Shown in pieces: positions 58,010 to 64,000 of a stretch of DNA of 64,000 bases; the stretch's first letter is position 1, and every line of letters starts with the position of its first letter. Source of the DNA: Acinetobacter sp. TR3. GTDB taxonomy: Bacteria; Pseudomonadota; Gammaproteobacteria; Pseudomonadales; Moraxellaceae. A program made the translations under genes and the position numbers. The DNA lies in the NCBI RefSeq assembly GCF_027105055.1, contig NZ_CP114264.1, positions 186,001 to 250,000 on the forward strand, given 5' to 3'. Below the pieces are notes generated by a model. That model had not been told where the DNA came from, did no database searches, and saw only the letters and a list, made by a program, of their open reading frames with translations.

Positions 58010-58732
58010 GTGAGTCCAAGCAATCCTGTCTTAAGTCACCATATTTCTTCACAATTTAATGAAGACTTACAAGATGTACATACTAAATTTATGACCATGG
58101 GTGGTTTGGTAGAGCAACAGGTTGCGAATGCAATTCATGCTTTATTAGACACGGATGAAAATTTGGCGATTGATGTGCAATTTAAAGATAACGTTGTTAA
58201 TCAATATGAGCGTGATATTGATGAAGGCTTAACTTTAATTTTAGCTCGTCGTCATCCAGCTGCAATTGATTTACGTATGGTAATCGCCATGAGTAAAGCC
58301 AATACCGATTTAGAGCGTATCGGTGATGAGGCAGCAAAGATTGCTCGCATTGCTCAGAATTTATGTGAAGAAGGTCAGTCACCACGCGGTTATATGGAAA
58401 CACGCCATATTGGTAACCAAGTACGAGTGATGATTCACGATGCTTTGGATGCTTTCGCGCGTTTAGATGTTGATCAGGCTTTAAAAGTGGTGATGGCGGA
58501 TGTAGACATTGATCGTGAATATCAGTCGGCAACGCGCACTTTAATGACCTATATGATTGAAGATCCACGCCATATTTCACGTGTGATTAATGTAATGTGG
58601 GTGCTACGTTCGTTAGAGCGAATTGGCGATCATGCCCGTAATATTTCAGAGCAAGTGATTTATATGGCAAAAGGTATGGATGTACGTCATACCAGTATTG
58701 AAGAAATTGAACAAAAAGTGAATCAAAAATAA
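58010..58732 (+). CDS. phoU: Phosphate-signalling protein PhoU
   Basis: A 240-residue protein made of two three-helix bundles, each with the metal-binding pattern: E/DxxxD in about 76-95 (RRHPAAIDLRMVIAMSK, then ERIGDEAAKIA) and again in ERIGDHARNISE near 205. PhoU links the Pst transporter to the PhoR kinase. It is not next to pst or pho genes here. The start is GTG 58010 with GGAGG seven bases upstream. A Pho box lies upstream. Confidence 0.93.
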   Translation: MSPSNPVLSHHISSQFNEDLQDVHTKFMTMGGLVEQQVANAIHALLDTDENLAIDVQFKDNVVNQYERDIDEGLTLILARRHPAAIDLRMVIAMSKANTDLERIGDEAAKIARIAQNLCEEGQSPRGYMETRHIGNQVRVMIHDALDAFARLDVDQALKVVMADVDIDREYQSATRTLMTYMIEDPRHISRVINVMWVLRSLERIGDHARNISEQVIYMAKGMDVRHTSIEEIEQKVNQK

Positions 58733-58750
58733 TCACCAAATAAAGATTTA

Positions 58751-58780
58751 AAGCTGCTACATAATGAGCAGCTTTTTTTA
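58751..58780 (+). terminator. Terminator of phoU
   Basis: AAGCTGCT-ACATAATG-AGCAGCTT with a T run. Confidence 0.85.
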
Positions 58781-58963
58781 TCCCGATACGTTGCATAAAG
58801 TCATCGGAAATGAAGTAATCATTAGGTAAATTTCAAGAGTAGTCATCCAATAACTTCTCAAAATCCTAAGATATTTTTATTGTAGGATAGGCGTAATTTG
58901 AACAATGTTGATGAGGCAATGTATTGTCCCAATATAATCGCGAATATAAATTTATATCATACA

Positions 58964-59051
58964 AATAAAAAAATCCCAGACTTCGGGGGAAAGTCTGGGA
59001 GAGAAATATCATGTGTTGCCTGAGACATCTAACTATCTCTTTGTGTTTCTG
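58964..59051 (-). ncRNA. Candidate small RNA of about 88 nt
   Basis: On the minus strand ATGACA (59081-59086) and TATATT (59058-59063), 17 bp apart, form a promoter. A strong intrinsic terminator follows: TCCCAGACTT-TCCCCCG-AAGTCTGGGA (58974-59000) and a T run ending near 58964. The transcript has no reading frame of note. It is separated from yggX by yggX's own terminator. It looks like a trans-acting sRNA; no known family is recognised. Confidence 0.55.
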
Positions 59052-59140
59052 TTATTCAATATAAGCGGAGAGTGTCGATCTGTCATGTAGACAACTGTGT
59101 ATACTCTGTAATCCTTTATTGCTTATGTAAATGTCACGTA

Positions 59141-59168
59141 AAAAGAGAGCTATATTCAGCTCTCTTTT
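59141..59168 (-). terminator. Terminator of argH-yggX
   Basis: AAAAGAGAGCT-ATATTC-AGCTCTCTTTT; works on the minus strand after yggX. Confidence 0.85.
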
Positions 59169-59193
59169 ATTCAGTAGTGTTAGTTGAAATGAT

Positions 59194-59466
59194 TTACTTT
59201 TGTTCCGTCCAACCTTCTGCTTTTTCAACACTTTCGTCATTGTTGAAGAACTTCTCACGTTGCTCTTCAAGAAACTTCTTCGCATCGGGTTCGAATACAT
59301 TGAGTCGTTTTTCATTAATAAGCGTGGTTTGGTGTTTTAACCATTCTTGCCAAGCCTGTTTTGAAACGGTTTCAAAGAACTCTTGACCTTTTGCACCTGG
59401 GAATGGCGCAAAGTCTAAACCGTCAAGCTCTTGTTTATATTTGCGGCAAAATACTTGTCTAGTCAT
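59194..59466 (-). CDS. yggX: Fe(II)-trafficking protein YggX
   Basis: A 90-residue protein that protects Fe-S clusters from oxidation. Family features are [20 protein letters not shown] with the conserved Cys7, then [17 protein letters not shown] and a C-terminal helical block ending in KAEGWTEQK. It starts 9 bp after argH on the same strand, so it shares the argH transcript; in E. coli it follows mutY instead. Confidence 0.93.
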   Translation of the reverse strand: MTRQVFCRKYKQELDGLDFAPFPGAKGQEFFETVSKQAWQEWLKHQTTLINEKRLNVFEPDAKKFLEEQREKFFNNDESVEKAEGWTEQK

Positions 59467-59475
59467 GATTTATCC

Positions 59476-60909
59476 TTAAGCGTACAACTGTTCTAGGCGA
59501 GTGTGTGCACGAGTAATAGCTGCTTCAACTTGTTTTGGTGATGTCCCGCCGATATGATCACGCGCATTTACAGAAGCTTCTAAAGTTAAGGCTTTATCAA
59601 ATACATCTGCTTCGATCAAATCAGAGAATTGTTGAAGCTGTTCCAGTGTCAATTCAGATAAATCTTTTTCTTCAGCCACACCAAGCGCAACTGCTTTACC
59701 TACAATTTCATGTGCATCACGGAAAGCAACACCTTTCTTCACAAGGTAATCAGCAAGGTCAGTTGCTGTAGAGAAACCACGAAGTGCTGCTTCACGCATA
59801 ATTTCAATGTTTGGAACGAGTGCAGGCACCATGTCTGCAAAAGCCATTAAGCAACCACGAACGGTATCAATTGCATCAAATAAAGGTTCTTTATCTTCTT
59901 GGTTATCTTTGTTATATGCCAATGGTTGACCTTTCATTAGGGTCAATAAACTAATCAAATCACCAAACACGCGACCTGATTTACCACGCACAAGTTCAGG
60001 TACATCTGGATTTTTCTTCTGCGGCATAATTGAGGAGCCTGTGCAGAAACGGTCTGGGATGTTCACAAATTTGAATTGTGCCGAAGTCCATAAAATCAGT
60101 TCTTCAGACATGCGTGATAAATGCATCATGATTAATGATGCAGCAGCGTTAAATTCAATGGCAAAGTCACGATCGGAAACAGCATCAAGTGAGTTTTCAG
60201 AAACTGCTTCAAAACCCAATAATTCTGCTGTATATGCGCGATCAATCGGGTAGGTTGTTCCTGCTAAGGCTGCTGAACCGAGTGGCATGCGATTAACACG
60301 CTTGCGACAATCTTGAAGGCGTTCAGTATCACGAACCAACATCTCAAACCAAGCCAATAGGTGATGACCAAATGTTACTGGCTGAGCTGTTTGTAAATGA
60401 GTAAAACCTGGCATAATCGTATGCGTATTTTGACTTGCCAGACTGAGTAGGCCTTTTTGTAGGCGTAGTAATAAACCTAAAATGTCATCAATTTCATCAC
60501 GTAAATATAAACGGATGTCAGTTGCAACTTGGTCATTACGGCTGCGGCCTGTATGTAATTTTTTACCTGTGATGCCGATACGTTGAGTCAAGCGAGACTC
60601 AATATTCATGTGTACATCTTCTAAATCAATACGCCATTCGAAATTACCCGCTTCGATTTCGGCTTTGATTGTATTCAAACCTTGGATAATATCATCACGT
60701 TCAGCTTCAGTCAGTACACCAACTTTAGCAAGCATGGTTGCATGTGCAATCGAACCTGCAATATCTTGTTTATAAAAACGTTGGTCAAATTGCACAGATG
60801 CGGTAAATTCTGCAACAAATGCATCTGTTGCTTCAGAGAAGCGACCGCCCCACATTCCAGAGGTTTGATTAGGGCTTGCTGAAGAAGAGGATTGAGAAGA
60901 TGTGGTCAT
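59476..60909 (-). CDS. argH: Argininosuccinate lyase
   Basis: A 477-residue fumarase-superfamily enzyme; the last step of arginine synthesis, giving arginine and fumarate. Signature [17 protein letters not shown] (about 290-306) carries the catalytic serine loop, and the second conserved block [12 protein letters not shown] is at about 120. The first 20 residues are Ser/Thr-rich. It is divergent from algZ and followed by yggX. Confidence 0.96.
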   Translation of the reverse strand: MTTSSQSSSSASPNQTSGMWGGRFSEATDAFVAEFTASVQFDQRFYKQDIAGSIAHATMLAKVGVLTEAERDDIIQGLNTIKAEIEAGNFEWRIDLEDVHMNIESRLTQRIGITGKKLHTGRSRNDQVATDIRLYLRDEIDDILGLLLRLQKGLLSLASQNTHTIMPGFTHLQTAQPVTFGHHLLAWFEMLVRDTERLQDCRKRVNRMPLGSAALAGTTYPIDRAYTAELLGFEAVSENSLDAVSDRDFAIEFNAAASLIMMHLSRMSEELILWTSAQFKFVNIPDRFCTGSSIMPQKKNPDVPELVRGKSGRVFGDLISLLTLMKGQPLAYNKDNQEDKEPLFDAIDTVRGCLMAFADMVPALVPNIEIMREAALRGFSTATDLADYLVKKGVAFRDAHEIVGKAVALGVAEEKDLSELTLEQLQQFSDLIEADVFDKALTLEASVNARDHIGGTSPKQVEAAITRAHTRLEQLYA

Positions 60910-60995
60910 GGCGGCTCAGTAAAATAAAAAAGAGTATAGCAAATCCAAACGTAGTTGCTGAAATTCGACGCAAGAAGTTATCGAAAACACGTCAA

Positions 60996-62042
60996 ATGAG
61001 TCCAGCAGGGTCCTATTTTTTTACGAAAATAAGGCAATCGCAACACTTATTGGAATTAATTGTAGCAAGTAATGTTTTGGCAATGGTACTCGCACTTGCA
61101 GAAGCCCGTTCTTGGCAAGCAGTGGAAAGTATCCGAGTTTTTCAATACATGCTTTTTATTAACTGGATAATTTTATCGTTTTCTGCTTTTGTTGACTATT
61201 TTCAAGAGTTTTTTGCCAAATTTAGTCAGAAAATGGCGTTAATTTTAGGTTTTATTTTTCTTCAACTTATTGTTTTACTTACGACTTGTGTCATTAATAT
61301 AATTCAATATTGGGGTTCATCAACCAATGAGTTTTCTGAAGATATCTTATTTCAAGGTGTAAGTCTGCATTTGGGGTATGGCATCTTGCTTGGTGCTTTC
61401 TGTTTGCGTTATCTCTATATGCGAGAGCAATGGATGAATCAGCAATATAGTGAGCTGAATGCGCGGATTCAAGCCATGCAAGCACGTATTCATCCTCATT
61501 TCTTGTTTAATAGTTTAAATAGTGTCGTGAGTTTGATTTCAATTGATCCTGACAAAGCAGAAAACATGTTGATTAGTCTGTCACGTTTATTTCGAGCCAG
61601 TTTCCAAGAGCTAAAGTTGGTTAATTTGGCTGAAGAAATTGATTTATGCCAGCAATATTTAAGTATAGAAAAGATGCGCTTAGGTGACCGTTTACAGGTA
61701 GAATGGAATATACAAGCAACACCTATAGAATTAAAACGGGTCACAATCCCATTATTAACATTGCAACCTTTGCTAGAGAATAGTATTTTTCATGGGGTAG
61801 AAAAAGTTTTGCAACCCTCAACCATTAGTGTATTGGTTGAAATATTGCAAAATCAAGTCAGTATAGTCATTACTAACCCTTATTCTCACGATACAATAAA
61901 ATCGAGACAAGGGAATGGTATTGCAATAGAAAATGTGAAGCAACGTCTAAAAGCCTATTACGGACAGACAGTGAAGTTTCAGGTTTATGGGGGAGTATCG
62001 TTATATACCACGGTGGTAAGTTATCACTATCGAGTAAAATAA
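60996..62042 (+). CDS. algZ: Sensor histidine kinase AlgZ/FimS-like (LytS type)
   Basis: A 348-residue kinase with about four membrane helices (20-155) and a His-kinase domain of the LytS type: the phospho-His block HPHFLFNSLNSVVSLI (about 197) and the ATP-binding NGIAIENVKQRL region. In Pseudomonas FimS/AlgZ controls AlgR, which governs pili and alginate genes. ATG 60996 is chosen because earlier starts (60876, 60900) overlap argH; the start is uncertain. Gene order argH-algZ-algR-hemC-hemD is shared with pseudomonads. Confidence 0.85.
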   Translation: MSPAGSYFFTKIRQSQHLLELIVASNVLAMVLALAEARSWQAVESIRVFQYMLFINWIILSFSAFVDYFQEFFAKFSQKMALILGFIFLQLIVLLTTCVINIIQYWGSSTNEFSEDILFQGVSLHLGYGILLGAFCLRYLYMREQWMNQQYSELNARIQAMQARIHPHFLFNSLNSVVSLISIDPDKAENMLISLSRLFRASFQELKLVNLAEEIDLCQQYLSIEKMRLGDRLQVEWNIQATPIELKRVTIPLLTLQPLLENSIFHGVEKVLQPSTISVLVEILQNQVSIVITNPYSHDTIKSRQGNGIAIENVKQRLKAYYGQTVKFQVYGGVSLYTTVVSYHYRVK

Positions 62043-62099
62043 TAAGTTAAGTTAACCATAAAAATGACGGATGAAGTTAACGGTGACAAGGAGGAGAGG

Positions 62100-62840
62100 A
62101 TGAAAGTTCTGATTGCTGATGATGAACCTCTCGCAGTAGAGCGTTTGTCACGTTTAGTGACCCAAATGGGTCATGAAGTGATTGCGACGGCGCATCATGG
62201 GCAGGATGTGTTAAACCATATAGAAAATGATTCGCCCGATGTTGTTCTATTAGATATTCAAATGCCTGGAATGAACGGATTGGAGTGCGCTGAGCAGATC
62301 AGTCATCTTCACCCTCGTCCAGCTATTATTTTTTGTACAGCATATGATCAACACGCATTGGAAGCGTTTAAGTTTCAAGCACAGGGATATTTGCTCAAGC
62401 CTATTGCACAACAAGATTTACAACAGGTGTTCAATAGTCTGACGCAACTTACACAAGCACAAATGACTGGTTTACAACAACAAGACGATATGTACGATAC
62501 TAAAACTCAACGCCATCAAATTGCTGCGAAAACTTATCGCGGGGTCGAACTTATTCCAATCGAGAATATTTACTATTTTCTAGCAGATCAGAAATACGTC
62601 ACTGTTCGTCATCGGAATGGCAGTGTATTAATTGATGAAACTTTGAAAGATCTAGAATCTGAGTTTTCAGATCGTTTCATTCGAATTCATCGTAATGCTT
62701 TAGTTTCTCTTGATTATTTAGAAGGATTGGAACTGATTGCGGCGGGTCAGTATCAGGTTAGATTGCGTGAGTTGGATGAGCGCTTATCTGTGAGTCGCCG
62801 TCATTTACCAAGCTTAAGAGAATGTATGCATCAATTATAA
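62100..62840 (+). CDS. algR: LytTR-type response regulator AlgR
   Basis: A 246-residue regulator. The receiver domain has phospho-acceptor Asp52 (VVLLDIQMPGMNG), and the LytTR DNA-binding domain (about 140-240) shows YFLADQKYVTVRH and FIRIHRNALVSLDYL. ATG 62100 has a full AAGGAGG upstream; a longer frame from 62064 is less likely. It is 57 bp after algZ, so they form a two-component pair. Confidence 0.9.
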   Translation: MKVLIADDEPLAVERLSRLVTQMGHEVIATAHHGQDVLNHIENDSPDVVLLDIQMPGMNGLECAEQISHLHPRPAIIFCTAYDQHALEAFKFQAQGYLLKPIAQQDLQQVFNSLTQLTQAQMTGLQQQDDMYDTKTQRHQIAAKTYRGVELIPIENIYYFLADQKYVTVRHRNGSVLIDETLKDLESEFSDRFIRIHRNALVSLDYLEGLELIAAGQYQVRLRELDERLSVSRRHLPSLRECMHQL

Positions 62841-62943
62841 AATATTGAGCTTAAGTCAGATGAAAAATCAGTTTTTGCTTGCAATTTTAGGTGAGCAAGT
62901 TAAGTTTGAAACAATTGTTTTGATCCATGCTTAACTTGAATTT

Positions 62944-63861
62944 ATGAAAACCTTAAAAATTGCGACTCGACAAAGCCCACTTGCACTTTGGCAGGCGGAG
63001 CATATTCGCTCCCGTTTAAACGTGCTTTATCCAGATTTAACGGTTGAGTTGCTTAAGTTTGTGACGCAGGGTGATAAAATTCTAGATACACCTTTGGCAA
63101 AAATTGGTGGTAAGGGATTATTCGTTAAAGAACTGGAAGCTGCTTTGTTAGATGGTCGCGCTGATTTGGCGGTCCATTCAATGAAAGACGTGCCAATGCA
63201 CTTACCAGAAGGTTTAACGCTCGCTGTCACTTGTGAGCGAGAAGACCCACTTGATGCCTTTGTTTCGAATCATTACCAAAGTTTTGATGAGTTACCTCAA
63301 GGTGCCAAAGTAGGTACATCTAGTTTGCGTCGCAAATGCCAGATTTTACAAATACGTCCTGATTTAGAGATTATTGACTTACGTGGCAATGTGGGGACAC
63401 GTTTATCAAAACTTGATGATGGTCTATATGATGCCATTATTTTAGCCAGTGCAGGTCTAAAGCGTTTAGGTTTAGCGGATCGAATTCGTCATTGTTTAGC
63501 GCCTGTTTTAAGTTTACCTGCTGTTGGTCAGGGTGCATTGGGCTTAGAGTGCCGTGCAGATGATGTGGAATTATTAAAAATTATCCAACCATTACAGCAT
63601 GAAGAAACCTCAATTTGTGTGCGTGCAGAACGTGCGTTTAATGCCTATCTAGAAGGTGGTTGTCAAGTTCCAATCGCAGGATATGCAACTTTAGCCAATG
63701 ATCAGCTCAGCATAGAAGGTCGTGTGGGAAGTGTTGATGGGAAAATCTTACTAAAACAACAATTGGTTGGAACTTCAGAAGATGCTGAACAATTAGGTGA
63801 ACAACTTGCACAATGCTTATTGGAGCAAGGTGCAGGTGAATTGTTAAAAGCGCTTTATTAA
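62944..63861 (+). CDS. hemC: Porphobilinogen deaminase
   Basis: A 305-residue enzyme that polymerises four porphobilinogens into hydroxymethylbilane. The cofactor-attachment cysteine is Cys240 ([12 protein letters not shown]). Conserved substrate-binding blocks are [10 protein letters not shown] (about 75) and [10 protein letters not shown] (about 124). The stop shares one base with the hemD start. It follows algR as in Pseudomonas. Confidence 0.95.
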   Translation: MKTLKIATRQSPLALWQAEHIRSRLNVLYPDLTVELLKFVTQGDKILDTPLAKIGGKGLFVKELEAALLDGRADLAVHSMKDVPMHLPEGLTLAVTCEREDPLDAFVSNHYQSFDELPQGAKVGTSSLRRKCQILQIRPDLEIIDLRGNVGTRLSKLDDGLYDAIILASAGLKRLGLADRIRHCLAPVLSLPAVGQGALGLECRADDVELLKIIQPLQHEETSICVRAERAFNAYLEGGCQVPIAGYATLANDQLSIEGRVGSVDGKILLKQQLVGTSEDAEQLGEQLAQCLLEQGAGELLKALY

Positions 63862-64000
63862 TGCTTTTTATTAATACGCGCCCTGAAGACCGTGCTGTGA
63901 ACTTAACGCAAGCATTGTTGGAAGTGGGTCATCAGGTTATCAATCTGCCATTATTGGAACTTGTTGCTGAACCTTTTTCGTTGAATTTACGTGAACTGTA
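63861..64000 (+). CDS. hemD: Uroporphyrinogen-III synthase, cut by the window edge
   Basis: The first 46 codons are present: a short beta strand and FINTRPEDRA, then helix ALLEVGHQVINLPLLEL. This fits HemD, which closes hydroxymethylbilane to uroporphyrinogen III. It overlaps the hemC stop by one base and runs off the right edge. Identification rests mainly on the sequence start and gene order. Confidence 0.85.
   Translation, partial: MLFINTRPEDRAVNLTQALLEVGHQVINLPLLELVAEPFSLNLREL

Overview
This 64 kb window is chromosomal DNA of a gamma-proteobacterium and reads as Acinetobacter, most likely the A. baumannii complex. The evidence is low-GC coding sequence, a 739-residue ParC, comM with ubiK and glnK-amtB, an AamA-like orphan adenine methyltransferase between ribD and riboflavin synthase, gacA beside a PBP7/8-type peptidase, and argH-algZ-algR-hemC-hemD. 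The species call is inference; the genus call is fairly safe. Most of the window is conserved housekeeping sequence with small accessory scars.

Layout. 1-3.2 kb: a truncated MFS drug exporter, a small lipoprotein, an IS1595-type transposase relic and a LOG-family nucleotide hydrolase. 3.4-12.9 kb: TerC-CBS membrane protein, YchJ, a TRIC-type channel, a Sel1-repeat protein, parC carrying Leu84 (a quinolone-resistance substitution), fadD, MAPEG protein and ppa. 13-17 kb: an OprD-type porin and two TorF-type porin paralogues, both behind excellent sigma-54 promoters with near-duplicate leaders. 17-27 kb: comM (intact), ubiK, glnK-amtB, nrdR-ribD-methyltransferase, aquaporin and riboflavin synthase. 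27-40 kb: holC-pepA diverging from lptF-lptG, gpmI-ctp, pilS-pilR, gacA and pbpG. 40-48 kb: thrC, hom, a DsbC-like lipoprotein, xerD and feoA-feoB with small membrane proteins. 48.2-49.5 kb: a TnpB-only IS200/IS605-type element. 49.9-64 kb: murD-ftsW, dksA-gluQRS, nudF-cpdA, thiC with a TPP riboswitch, phoU with a Pho box, a candidate small RNA, argH-yggX, algZ-algR, hemC and the start of hemD.

How the genes work together. Recognisable operons or coupled pairs are nrdR-ribD-methyltransferase, glnK-amtB (nitrogen sensing and ammonium uptake), pepA-holC, lptF-lptG (lipopolysaccharide export), pilS-pilR (pilin control), hom and thrC (threonine synthesis), feoA-feoB (ferrous iron uptake), murD-ftsW (peptidoglycan), dksA-gluQRS, nudF-cpdA and hemC-hemD. 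Back-to-back genes are often separated by bidirectional hairpin terminators.

The most interesting items are the TnpB whose usual RuvC-II glutamate position is glycine, with its right end supplying a start codon to a truncated host reading frame; the sigma-54 control of the torF pair with NtrC-like inverted repeats upstream; a two-hairpin intergenic repeat present twice in opposite orientations; an unannotated-looking small RNA gene with its own promoter and terminator; and several perfect palindromic operators (fadD, aquaporin, pbpG/gacA). I saw no CRISPR array, rRNA or tRNA gene, and no large genomic island.
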